Of a stretch of DNA of 64,000 nucleotides, positions 28,108 through 36,188 are shown in pieces. Each line of letters begins with the position of its first letter. Position 1 is the stretch's first letter. The notes below the pieces were generated by a model. That model made no database searches. It had not been told where the DNA came from and saw only the letters and a list, made by a program, of their open reading frames with translations. The DNA is from Natronorubrum sulfidifaciens JCM 14089 (lineage in GTDB: Archaea > Halobacteriota > Halobacteria > Halobacteriales > Natrialbaceae), in NCBI RefSeq assembly GCF_000337735.1, contig NZ_AOHX01000046.1:4124-68123 (forward strand). The letters run 5' to 3'. A program made the position numbers and the translations under genes.

Positions 28108-28167
28108 GCGAGGGGAACCTGCCAGCGAGCGGTCGGCAGCGAGTCGATACTGACCGACGATGTGTGC

Positions 28168-28196
28168 TGGGAATTAGTGTCATATTTAATAGGTTT
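28168..28196. other. candidate duplex-unwinding element
   Basis: A short AT-rich stretch (gggaattagtgtcatattta and following) sits between ORB-like elements 1 and 2, in a region otherwise rich in GC. It is the most easily melted part of the ORB-bearing interval. Confidence 0.45.
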
Positions 28197-28290
28197 CCAG
28201 AGACGGCTCGAAGAGTTTTCGGGGAAGGACCTCCGGAGACGCTCGATTTGCCGGGGACTCGAGGTCGGGGGCAGTCGTTGGAGGGGGGAC

Positions 28291-28312
28291 ACACCCCCCT
28301 CGCGTTTGTAAC
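28291..28312 (-). repeat. ORB-like origin recognition element 2
   Basis: Minus strand reads GTTACAAACGCGAGGGGGGT then GT. It differs by only one base in the core from element 4 (28435-28458), and the two are inverted relative to each other. Confidence 0.75.
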
Positions 28313-28381
28313 GGCAAATGGGTGGGGTGGGTGTTCGGTTATTCCCGAATTCGTGTCGAATCAGGGCTCAAAAGCGAGATT

Positions 28382-28403
28382 TTACATCCGCGGATGAGGT
28401 GTG
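28382..28403 (+). repeat. degenerate ORB-like element 3
   Basis: Reads TTACATCCGCGGATGAGGTG then TG on the plus strand. It has the TTACATCCGCG core of element 1 but an interrupted G-run, so binding may be weaker. Confidence 0.45.
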
Positions 28404-28434
28404 TTCCACGTAGAGACCCCCCCACTGTTGTGGC

Positions 28435-28458
28435 GTTACAAACGCGAAGGGGGTGTGT
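28435..28458 (+). repeat. ORB-like origin recognition element 4
   Basis: Reads GTTACAAACGCGAAGGGGGT then GTGT. With element 2 it forms a divergent inverted pair about 120 bases apart. Confidence 0.75.
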
Positions 28459-28622
28459 GTCCCCTTCGACAGCGATCGACGGGAACTCGACAGGGTTTCG
28501 ACAGCATTCAAAGCGGAAGATCCCAGTGCCGAAAACGGAGGACTCGCCTCGAGACCGTCGAAAACCGAACGCTCAGCAGCATCACAGTTGATCGAATCCC
28601 CACCGAAACGCCACGGTTTCTC

Positions 28623-28749
28623 CTAGAATGTCTCCAAAGACGACCCGTTCTAGGTTCAGTACTAGAACTAGTTCTATCTACTACTAGCTAGTACTAGGCT
28701 AGTAAGTGTATAGCTAGTAACTTTCTATCTAGTGGTAGAGAACAGCTAG
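28623..28749. repeat. CTAG cluster next to the origin
   Basis: Eleven CTAG tetranucleotides begin at 28623, 28650, 28662, 28668, 28684, 28688, 28694, 28699, 28714, 28729 and 28746. The block includes perfect palindromes TAGAACTAGTTCTA (28663-28676), ACTAGCTAGT (28683-28692) and CTAGTACTAG (28688-28697). Local AT content is high. CTAG is otherwise scarce in this window. Confidence 0.9.
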
Positions 28750-28974
28750 CGAACACTCACCACGGTCTGGACGATCCCGTCGGACAACGAACCGGGGACA
28801 GTTCGTTCCGGTGCCCATCTGTGCCGAACACGTCCCTTTTGACGACCCACTTCCTACTGCCGGTATGATCGCGACGACCTCCATGCTGTCGGTCGATCGG
28901 GCCGCTTCGATAGCCCAAGTGGACGGCCCCGAACCGAGTCCAACCACTCTCGAGGCAGGACCGCTCGCCGACCA

Positions 28975-29748
28975 ATGACTCCCAACTCTCCCACATCCAA
29001 CCGTTCGACGGATCTGTCACGGACACCGCCGTCGGTCGCCATCGTCGACGCTCAGACGCCGGGCAACGTCGGCACGATCGCCCGGGCGATGAAGAACTTC
29101 GGATTCGACGACCTCCTGTTGGTCGACCCACCAGCACTCGATCCCGACGGTGATGCCTACGGCTTTGCCGGGCATGCTCGAGATGATATCCTCCCGAACG
29201 CAACGGAACTCTCGTTCGACCAGCTCGTCGAGAACTATCACACGGTCGGCTGTACGGCGGTGACCAACGAAGACGACCACAGTCACGTTCGGTTTCCGTA
29301 CTCGACGCCGGCCGAACTGGTCGATCGGTTGGCGACCGTCGAGGCACCCACGGCACTCGTCTTCGGCCGCGAACGCATCGGGCTCACCAACGAAGAACTC
29401 GCTCGAATCGACGAGATTTGTTCGATTCCGGCCGCTGCAGAGTACCCCGTCCTCAACCTCGGACAGGCTGCGACGATTACCCTTTATGAACTGCAGTCGC
29501 TCACCCTCACAGCTGACGAGACCCAACTGCCGGACATCGAGCGCGTTCGAGCCCCTGAACCGACCATCGACCGCGTCTACGACCAGTGGGCCGACCTGCT
29601 CGAGGAACTCAACCATCCCGAGGAGAAACGCGCGAAGACGATGCGCATGCTCCGGCGTGTCTACGGGCGGGCGGATCTGACGACGGGCGAGGCGAACACA
29701 CTGTTGGGACTCCTGCGTCGGGCGACGGAACGGCCGGCAGAGGACTGA
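28975..29748 (+). CDS. trmJ: tRNA 2'-O-methyltransferase, TrmJ type (SPOUT)
   Basis: A 257-residue SPOUT-class methyltransferase, probably methylating ribose at tRNA position 32. SPOUT motifs are present in order: VDAQTPGNVGTIARAMKNFG near residue 22, ALVFGRERIGLTNEE near 125, and the knot-forming IPAAAEYPVLNLGQAATI near 150. A C-terminal helical extension (about residues 180-257) is typical of TrmJ dimers. It starts on the far side of the origin region and is transcribed away from it. Confidence 0.9.
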   Translation: MTPNSPTSNRSTDLSRTPPSVAIVDAQTPGNVGTIARAMKNFGFDDLLLVDPPALDPDGDAYGFAGHARDDILPNATELSFDQLVENYHTVGCTAVTNEDDHSHVRFPYSTPAELVDRLATVEAPTALVFGRERIGLTNEELARIDEICSIPAAAEYPVLNLGQAATITLYELQSLTLTADETQLPDIERVRAPEPTIDRVYDQWADLLEELNHPEEKRAKTMRMLRRVYGRADLTTGEANTLLGLLRRATERPAED

Positions 29749-29836
29749 TACGAGGGCCATCCCTCAAGACGGCGCGCTCGAGACGACCACAACGAGGCCA
29801 GCACACTGATGTAGGCGGCGTTATCACCAGTAGAAA

Positions 29837-30868
29837 ATGACTGTGCTGCACCGACGGAACGCACTCGGGCTGTTGGGCGCGGGGATGGCGCTGCTGGCCG
29901 GCTGTTCGGAAACGGCTGACGACGGTGGGAACTCCGCCGCCGACGATGGAGGGGGTCCCGAAGCCGACGCGGGTGACGGCGACCTTCCGTCGTACGCCTC
30001 GATACTCCCGACGACCGAGGAGTCGACGTTCTTCTACGGTGCGATCGACGTCGAGACGATGGCAACGCTGCTCAACGATGCAGGGGCCAAAGCGGGCGAG
30101 GAGCCGACCGACCCGCTCGTCAGTAACCCAGTCGTCGTCGCCCTGCTGTGTTCGTTCGGCCTCGAGTTACTCGGTCGTTCGGCCGGATTCGAGGCGTACG
30201 TTTCGAACAACGAGACGCCCGATGGCGACGAACAGTTCGTCTACGCCGAGGGCGTCTACGCGTTCGTCGGCGCGTACGACCACGACGGCCTCGCCGCCGA
30301 CCTCGAGCGCGCAGGCTACGCCCTCGAGACCGAGACGGACGCCTACGCGGTCTACGCCGCAACCGGGAGCGACGAAATCGTTGGCGTCTCGGACGAGGTC
30401 TACGCCTACTCCTATCCCAACGGCGGCGACGAGTTCGATCCGGTCGCCGCCGTCGAACGAACGGTCGCGACGGCCGCCGGCGAGCGCGATCCGAAACACG
30501 AATCCAGCGAGGCGTTCGAACGGTTGCTTCGCACTGGCGACACTCGCGGCATCAGCTGCTGTCTCTACACCGACGCCGATGCGTTCGATTCGGCGACCCT
30601 CTCGGACGATCAAGCAGGCGACAGCGACAGTCTAGAATTCGCCTTCGACGCCTTCGAAGGCGCATACGGTGCCCATCAGGGACTTCGTGTTGCCGGCGAT
30701 GCGGCCGCGACTGCACGGGCAACCGTCGTCTACAGTCGCGACGACCGCGTTGACATGGACCTCTTCGAGTCGGTGCTCGGAACGGAGGCCGAAACGGTCG
30801 AACACGAGCGGGCGGACACGACGGTCACGATTGACGCCGAGTACGGCGGGGAGTTTGCCCGCGAGTAG
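29837..30868 (+). CDS. haloarchaeal lipoprotein of unknown function
   Basis: A 343-residue protein with an N-terminal signal (RRNALGLLGAGMALLAGC) ending in a lipobox, a short Gly/Asp/Ala-rich linker, then a mixed alpha/beta ectodomain from about residue 50 (LPSYASILPTTEESTFFYGA). No enzymatic motif is visible. It is probably anchored outside the cell. It is convergent with the DMT transporter, seven bases apart. Confidence 0.7.
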   Translation: MTVLHRRNALGLLGAGMALLAGCSETADDGGNSAADDGGGPEADAGDGDLPSYASILPTTEESTFFYGAIDVETMATLLNDAGAKAGEEPTDPLVSNPVVVALLCSFGLELLGRSAGFEAYVSNNETPDGDEQFVYAEGVYAFVGAYDHDGLAADLERAGYALETETDAYAVYAATGSDEIVGVSDEVYAYSYPNGGDEFDPVAAVERTVATAAGERDPKHESSEAFERLLRTGDTRGISCCLYTDADAFDSATLSDDQAGDSDSLEFAFDAFEGAYGAHQGLRVAGDAAATARATVVYSRDDRVDMDLFESVLGTEAETVEHERADTTVTIDAEYGGEFARE

Positions 30869-30875
30869 TCGCGTG

Positions 30876-31943
30876 CTATCGTTTTTTTCGAGTTGCGACC
30901 GACCGATCCCCGTCGGCCGACTCACGCACCTCGGTGTCGGCTTCGATCGGTGTCCCGCCGTCGGTCCGGGCGTCGGGATGCCCACCCGCGGTCTGCTGGT
31001 GGTCGAACGCCGTCGGCTCGAGACGCGAGCGCACCAGCGAGCGAATTGCGCGCCGCTTGATCACGACGAAGCCGACGAGGATCGTTAGCAGACCGACGAT
31101 CGTCAGCGAGTCGACGACCGAGCCGAGGACGAGCCAACTCACGCCGATCGCGACTGCCGGCTCAGCGTAGCCGACGAGGTTGACCTGTGTCGGCCCGTTT
31201 TCCTCGAGCAACTCGAAGTAGAGCAAGAACGCGAAGACGCCGGAGACGAACGTCAGGTAGGCGTACGAAAGCAGCGCTGTCGTCGTCAACTCGATCGCGG
31301 CGACCGACTCGCCGCGCAAGCCAGCCCAGCCGAACAGTACGCCAGCACCGAGCAACATCGCCCAGGCCTGGAGCGTCTCGATCGGCAGATTCGACTCAAT
31401 CGGGCGGACGAGCACGCTGCCGAGTGCAAACGCAACGGCAGAGGCGAAGACGATCGCCGCGCCAACGATCATGTCGCCGCCGAGCGCGGCTGGCGACGGC
31501 TGAACGACGAGGACCACGCCGAGCAGCCCGAGGACGAATCCAACGACGCCAACAGGGCCGAGTCGCTGATTCGGAAGCACCGCGCTGGCGAACACGACCG
31601 TCAGGATCGGTGCGGTGCTGACGACCGTGGCAGCGACGGCACCGGAGACGTACAGTTCGCCGATGTACAACAGGCCGTGATAGAGTGCGATGACGAACAC
31701 GCCGGCGATGGTGACGACGAGCCACTCCGCGCGTCCGACGGGACGGACACGGTCGGTGACGACGGCCGCGTAGCCGAGGACGATCACGCCAGCCAACGCA
31801 TACCGCGAGCCGGCGAACAGGATCGGCGGCACGTACTCGAGGCCGACTTCGATCGCGACGAACGAACTCCCCCAGCAGAGTGCAAGCATCGAAAAGAGCA
31901 CCGATTGACGGTACTCGGATGGAATCGAATCGAGAATCTTCAT
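30876..31943 (-). CDS. DMT-superfamily (EamA) transporter
   Basis: A 355-residue membrane protein with ten predicted helices arranged as two EamA halves (first half starting VLFSMLALCWGSSFVAIEVGL, second near residue 160). The C-terminal tail of about 55 residues is hydrophilic with many basic and acidic residues. EamA members export amino acids or metabolites. It is divergent from an Lrp/AsnC-type regulator with shared palindromic elements between, which suggests amino-acid export under Lrp control (inference). Confidence 0.88.
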   Translation of the reverse strand: MKILDSIPSEYRQSVLFSMLALCWGSSFVAIEVGLEYVPPILFAGSRYALAGVIVLGYAAVVTDRVRPVGRAEWLVVTIAGVFVIALYHGLLYIGELYVSGAVAATVVSTAPILTVVFASAVLPNQRLGPVGVVGFVLGLLGVVLVVQPSPAALGGDMIVGAAIVFASAVAFALGSVLVRPIESNLPIETLQAWAMLLGAGVLFGWAGLRGESVAAIELTTTALLSYAYLTFVSGVFAFLLYFELLEENGPTQVNLVGYAEPAVAIGVSWLVLGSVVDSLTIVGLLTILVGFVVIKRRAIRSLVRSRLEPTAFDHQQTAGGHPDARTDGGTPIEADTEVRESADGDRSVATRKKR

Positions 31944-31989
31944 ATCCGATTCGAAACTTGCGGTTGTATTTAGACCCTTCTACAACCCA

Positions 31990-32003
31990 TCCGAAAATTC
32001 GGA
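31990..32003. promoter_or_regulatory. candidate Lrp operator between divergent genes
   Basis: Perfect 6-2-6 inverted repeat TCCGAA-aa-TTCGGA. Related half-sites occur at 31945 (TCCGATTCGA, at the transporter start codon) and 32029 (TCCGAAG). The group fits a multi-site operator bound by the divergently encoded Lrp-type regulator. Confidence 0.45.
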
Positions 32004-32124
32004 ATCAAAAACCACACATATGGATCTGATCCGAAGATCCTTCCACATCGAACGTCGGTCTTGTAGATATCTCCAATATACTCAGCCGAAGGACATATGT
32101 TTCGGCCACGCCGAGCACTCGCGT

Positions 32125-32607
32125 ATGGACGACCGCGACGTGCGCCTGCTGAAAGCCATCTCGGAACTCGAGACCGGGAGCCCCGAACGACTCCACGACG
32201 CGACCGGCATTCCGGTGTCGACGATCCACTACCGACTCTCGAGTCTCCGCGAGGAGGGGATCATCACGAACGACCGCTACGACGTCGACCTCGAGGCACT
32301 CGGCCTCGGCGTGACCGTCCTCGTCGAGATCCACGCCGACTATCAGGGCTCCTACGAGGAGTTTTCGGATCGCCTGCTGACCGTCGAAGGCGTCACGAAC
32401 GTCTACTTTACGATGGGTGAGACCGATTTCATCGTCGTCGCCCGCCTGAGCGGCAGCGAGATGGTCGAGCGCCTGATCGCCGAGTTCGAACAACTCGAGG
32501 GCGTCGACCGAACCGACTCGACGTTCGTCATCTCGGCGATCGAAGAACGCGACGCCTTGCAGAGTTACAGCCTCGAGACGTTACTCGAGGAGTTGGTCGA
32601 CGAATAG
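32125..32607 (+). CDS. Lrp/AsnC-family transcriptional regulator
   Basis: A 160-residue feast/famine regulator. The N-terminal winged helix (ERLHDATGIPVSTIHYRLSSLREEGII) is followed by the RAM/ligand-binding domain (VTVLVEIHADYQGSYEEFSD, GVTNVYFTMGETDFIVVARL). The N-terminal in-frame extension from 32020 covers the operator region and is rejected. Its divergent partner is an EamA transporter, the likely target. Confidence 0.92.
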   Translation: MDDRDVRLLKAISELETGSPERLHDATGIPVSTIHYRLSSLREEGIITNDRYDVDLEALGLGVTVLVEIHADYQGSYEEFSDRLLTVEGVTNVYFTMGETDFIVVARLSGSEMVERLIAEFEQLEGVDRTDSTFVISAIEERDALQSYSLETLLEELVDE

Positions 32608-32752
32608 ATTTCATAGACAATTCACAGAGTATATTCCACACTGTATCTATCCGAATACACCAGTAACTCCAGGTGCAAACTGACCGAGTGAGGGTGAACA
32701 AGTGATTTTAGTCTGAGTGACGCTTATAGTGGTAGTACACAATCACTTCACT

Positions 32753-33262
32753 ATGAACCGGCGAAAGTTCCTTGCTCTTGTGACTGCAGGGGTTGGACTG
32801 GGAGGAGGGGGCTATCTTGGCTGGAACTGGTATAACTCTCCGACAATACCCTCTGGTATGAACATAGAAACACTACATGTTGAACGGGATGTTTCGGCAA
32901 ATAACTTCTCACGAGAGGGGGAGTCCTTAGCTTGGAAAGAGGAGTACCACACTGTTATAGAAGACGTAGACACAGCGGATAGAGAACTTGAAGATATTGG
33001 TTCTGTGACGAAATTCATTGATGAAACCAATTTCAACGACTCATATATGGTGATTGTACAGAATGGGGTGCAATCAGAACCAGACCTCGTGTTAGATACG
33101 ATTAAACGTATTGAGAATGGGCTAAAGATTGAAATATCTATAGATTATCCGTGGTTTGGTGTTAATGACGACCTTATAACTCACTCACTGCTTATCAGAA
33201 TAACTGATTCAAAAGACGGAGTCCCAGAGACGGTCACTGTTGATATTGAGGGCTACGTTTGA
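32753..33262 (+). CDS. exported hypothetical protein, low GC
   Basis: A 169-residue protein beginning MNRRKFLALVTAGVGLGGGG, which resembles a twin-arginine or simple signal anchor, followed by a soluble domain with no cysteines. It contains unusually many Asn, Ile and Lys for this genome, and its codons are clearly AT-richer than its neighbours', suggesting recent acquisition. I do not recognise a family. It sits at the edge of the accessory patch with the tnpB relic. Confidence 0.65.
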   Translation: MNRRKFLALVTAGVGLGGGGYLGWNWYNSPTIPSGMNIETLHVERDVSANNFSREGESLAWKEEYHTVIEDVDTADRELEDIGSVTKFIDETNFNDSYMVIVQNGVQSEPDLVLDTIKRIENGLKIEISIDYPWFGVNDDLITHSLLIRITDSKDGVPETVTVDIEGYV

Positions 33263-33755
33263 GCAATATATCCCCTGTACTGATCGAATCAGGACACGTT
33301 CATAGTAGGTTTGTGAACCGTTCTATGACACTACTATACTGGCAACACTGATTGCCACGTCCTCCCCAACCGATTCGCTCGTTCACGAGTTCACTCGCTC
33401 ATCCCTCGCGCAGCTTCGAATCGTGGTTCGCGCATCGCTCACCACGATTCAGCGCGCGCCATCGCATTGATCGCGGATACCGTGATCTAACAGTCTCTCT
33501 CAGGAGGTCGATGAGTGAATGTCGCACCTGCCTGAGCAGCGTGGACATCTCGTTTCTAGCATGCGGACCTTCGTTGGATCGTGTCCAGTATGAGAATCAG
33601 AGATACCATTTGAATCGTCAGAACTTGAGACGTGCTGTTCGGTGATCCAAACGCACACGTATCACTGTGAACGAGGTGAGCAACCCCTTCTGGAGTTCGC
33701 GTCGTAAACCGCAATACGCATCCAAATTAAGTCAATACAGCCGATTTATACCCAT
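33263..33755. other. non-coding accessory stretch, possible IS relic
   Basis: Nothing intact is visible. The stretch 33355-33480, rich in cgctcgttcac/ctcgctcatc words, has the look of the non-coding DNA seen next to decayed haloarchaeal insertion sequences. No terminal repeats or transposase domain could be found. The last 30 bases carry an AT-rich promoter-like stretch for the next small gene. Confidence 0.35.
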
Positions 33756-33959
33756 ATGGATGAAGACCGACAAAAGCTCGTTTCGATGTATGTCGGACTG
33801 ATCGTGGGCTGTGCCGCGCTCCTGGTAATCGGGTCTGTCACTGGACTCGCCCCGATCGGACTGAACAGGAGTGTCGTTATCGCGTTTGTCGGCGTCACGA
33901 CCCTGCTATACGCGGTGATGTTTGTAACGTATATTGTGGCGAATACGCACACTCCTTAG
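33756..33959 (+). CDS. small two-helix membrane protein
   Basis: A 67-residue protein with two hydrophobic helices (about residues 11-30 and 37-62) and a charged N-terminus MDEDRQKLVSMY. Function unknown. It lies in the accessory patch, between the possible IS relic and the hairpin repeat. An AT-rich element (ccaaattaag) about 30 bases upstream could serve as a promoter. Confidence 0.5.
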   Translation: MDEDRQKLVSMYVGLIVGCAALLVIGSVTGLAPIGLNRSVVIAFVGVTTLLYAVMFVTYIVANTHTP

Positions 33960-34016
33960 TAGTTGGACCTGAATTTCAACGCGTCGTTGAACGTTCTTTC
34001 TCGCGGTCTCGCCAAG

Positions 34017-34102
34017 CTATAGTAACAACTGAACCGATGGACACACGGATCGCAGAGCCGTCATGCGAGCTGGTGTGCAGTGATGGTCAGTGGCTACGAT
34101 AG
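34017..34102 (+). repeat. palindromic MITE-like repeat, copy A (short form)
   Basis: An 86-bp element beginning CTATAGTAACAACTGAAC and ending GGTCAGTGGCTACGATAG. The ends are inverted repeats and the inner part (acacacggatcgc.../...gcgagctggtgtgc) also pairs, so the element folds into one long hairpin. Same family as copies B, C and D. It abuts a tnpB tail remnant. Confidence 0.8.
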
Positions 34103-34262
34103 GAGTGAACTACTCCGAAAACACGCCTGTGGAGACTGCGACCACTGTGGACATGATTACTGTGTCTGCAAGTCGCGTTTGTCGAGGTTCCCTCGACAGT
34201 CTGACAACGTCGTCGAATCAGGAAGCCTCTGTCTCAAGGAGCCCGCGCTATCGGGCAAGTAG
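34103..34262 (+). pseudogene. tnpB (IS200/IS605-type) C-terminal remnant
   Basis: The frame starting near 34108 reads SENTPVETATTVDMITVSAS. After a frameshift the next frame reads VVESGSLCLKEPALSGK and stop. Together these match the typical C-terminal tail of haloarchaeal TnpB proteins (PVET...VDT...VSAKRVVE.GSP.LKEP). The remainder of the gene is missing; hairpin copy A lies immediately upstream. In active elements this 3-prime segment overlaps the guide RNA, so this is at best a relic of one. Confidence 0.6.
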
Positions 34263-34273
34263 GCAGGGGTCGT

Positions 34274-36142
34274 TCACGCTCGCTTTTGAATCTCCTCGCG
34301 GAGCAACTGACTCACGAGGTCACCGTCGGCCTTGCCACGGAGTGCGCCCATACACTCGCCCATGAGGCCCGAAAACGCCTGCATGCCTTCTTCTTCGACC
34401 TGCGTCTCGTTCCGTTCGACGACCTCGGCGATGGCCTCGCGGACTTCGTCCTCGTCCGCGCCACCGAGTCCCGCGTCGTCGGCTGCTTCCTCGGCCGACT
34501 GATCCGGCTCCTCAGAAAGTACCTCGAGCAGATCCGTAACGCCCTCGTTCGGCAGGTCGCCGTCGTCGACCATCTCGAGGACGGCCTCGATGTGGGTTTC
34601 GGTGAGCGCCTCGACGGGCACGTCGTCACGCCGGAGTTCGGTCAGCGTCGACTCGAGCGTCGTCGCGGCCAGCGTCGGGTCGATGCCGTCGGCGACGACG
34701 GACTCGAACAGCGGCATGTGTGTGCCGTAGGCGACCTGTTCGGCCAGCCCGGCCCCGAGGTCGAACTCGTCTTGATAGCGGTCGACCTTTGCGGTCAGTA
34801 GCTCCGGCTCGGGCACCTCGCTCGGGTCCGGTTCGACGGGCGGGACGTCCGTTTCGGGGTACATCCGTGCCGCGCCGGGTAGGGGACGGAGATAGCGTGT
34901 CGCGCCGTCCTCGAGTGCGTCGCGAGTTTCTTCGGGGACGCCCTCGAGTGCAGTGCCAGCGCGCTCGGCGACGGCCTCGATCGACGCCTCGGCGATGTCG
35001 GTGTCGGCGGCGACGATCGCCACGGCATCCTCGGAGCCGGCACCCACAGCGTCCCGAAGGGCTTCGACTTCGTCCTCGGTAACGCCGTAAGCCGGCAGTT
35101 CGTCGGTGTGGAAGATCCCGCCCGCGCCGTGGCGTTTGGCGTGGTCGGAGAACTCGGTGCCCAGCCGGCGATCCGGAGCGATCTCTCGGCCCACCAGCCC
35201 GTCGAAGCCGTACAGCGGGACGGCCATCACGGAGCCGCCCGAGCTGAGTGCGCCGCCGATAACGCCGCTGTCGGTGCCCTCGAAGACGTCGGTAACGTCC
35301 TGCGTCTCACCGACAGCGGCTTCGCGGGCCTCGAGTTCGTCCCGGATCTCGACGAGTTCGACCTGCCGTGCGGCCTCGTTGCGCACGATGTCGTCGATGT
35401 CGTCGAGGCTCTGGACGCCTTTGATCTCGACGCGTGCGCCGTCGGCGATGGAGACGTTGACGTCCTGTCGAATCGTCCCTAGTCCGCGTTTGACTTTCCC
35501 GGTCGAGCGAAGCAGCATCCCGATCCGTTCGGCGGCCTCGAGGGCCTGCTCCGGCGTCGAGATGTCCGGTTTCGTCCCGATTTCGACGAGCGGGATGCCC
35601 AGCCGATCCAGACTGAAGCGCACGCCGTCGTCGGTTTCTTCGACGCGCTGGGCGCTTTCTTCCTCGAGCAGGAGGTCTTCGATCCCCACCGCACCCTCGC
35701 TGGTCTCGATCGCGCCCCCGGTGGCGATCAGCGACGAGCGCTGGAAGCCCGTGGTGTTCGAGCCGTCGACGACGATCTTGCGCATGACGTGGGCCTGATC
35801 GACCGGATTCATGTCCATCAGCTGGGCGACCTCGAGGGTCGTCTCGAGGGCCTCGTCGTCGAGCGTGGCTGGCGGCTCGTCGTCTTCTTCGACCAGACAG
35901 GTCGTCTCGTACGCGAGGTATTCGAACTCGCGGTCGACGCGGCTCTCCTCGAGGGCGGCCTGGTCGATCTCGCCCAGTTCGCTCCGCGTGGGATGGAGAT
36001 AGCGCGTAAATCGCCGCGTCGACGCCTCGGGCTCGCGACGCTCGGTTGGACACTGACAGAACAGCTTCGTCGCCGTATCGAGTTGCTGGTGGATCTCCAG
36101 CCCGGCGACGAGTCCGAGTTCGTCGTAATCGTACTCGCTCAT
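34274..36142 (-). CDS. gatE: glutamyl-tRNA(Gln) amidotransferase subunit E
   Basis: A 622-residue archaeal GatE that, with GatD, converts Glu-tRNA(Gln) to Gln-tRNA(Gln). It begins MSEYDYDELGLVAGLEIHQQLD, the cradle-domain signature. It continues with GTIRQDVNVSI and the GAD-like insert (about residues 270-410), and ends with the YqeY-like tail (GLMGECMGALRGKADG.LVSQLLREEI). The start at 36142 is clear; the upstream open frame overlaps btuD antisense sequence. gatD is not in the window. Confidence 0.96.
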   Translation of the reverse strand: MSEYDYDELGLVAGLEIHQQLDTATKLFCQCPTERREPEASTRRFTRYLHPTRSELGEIDQAALEESRVDREFEYLAYETTCLVEEDDEPPATLDDEALETTLEVAQLMDMNPVDQAHVMRKIVVDGSNTTGFQRSSLIATGGAIETSEGAVGIEDLLLEEESAQRVEETDDGVRFSLDRLGIPLVEIGTKPDISTPEQALEAAERIGMLLRSTGKVKRGLGTIRQDVNVSIADGARVEIKGVQSLDDIDDIVRNEAARQVELVEIRDELEAREAAVGETQDVTDVFEGTDSGVIGGALSSGGSVMAVPLYGFDGLVGREIAPDRRLGTEFSDHAKRHGAGGIFHTDELPAYGVTEDEVEALRDAVGAGSEDAVAIVAADTDIAEASIEAVAERAGTALEGVPEETRDALEDGATRYLRPLPGAARMYPETDVPPVEPDPSEVPEPELLTAKVDRYQDEFDLGAGLAEQVAYGTHMPLFESVVADGIDPTLAATTLESTLTELRRDDVPVEALTETHIEAVLEMVDDGDLPNEGVTDLLEVLSEEPDQSAEEAADDAGLGGADEDEVREAIAEVVERNETQVEEEGMQAFSGLMGECMGALRGKADGDLVSQLLREEIQKRA

Positions 36143-36188
36143 TGGCCGCCACTCGGAGGCGGAGGGGTAAAAAACCGTCCAGTTGCGG

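Larger units (their letters stand above)
27804..28974. other. candidate replication origin (non-coding, 1.17 kb)
   Basis: No credible gene lies between orc1/cdc6 and trmJ. The region holds several ORB-like elements with the shared core GTTACA(A/T)(A/C)CGCG followed by a G-run and GTGT, an AT-rich stretch near 28168-28196 (containing tcatatttaatagg), a 13-base direct repeat ATTTCGATCGGGT at 28000 and 28025, and a CTAG-rich block at 28623-28749. This matches the architecture of cdc6-linked haloarchaeal origins. Confidence 0.8.
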
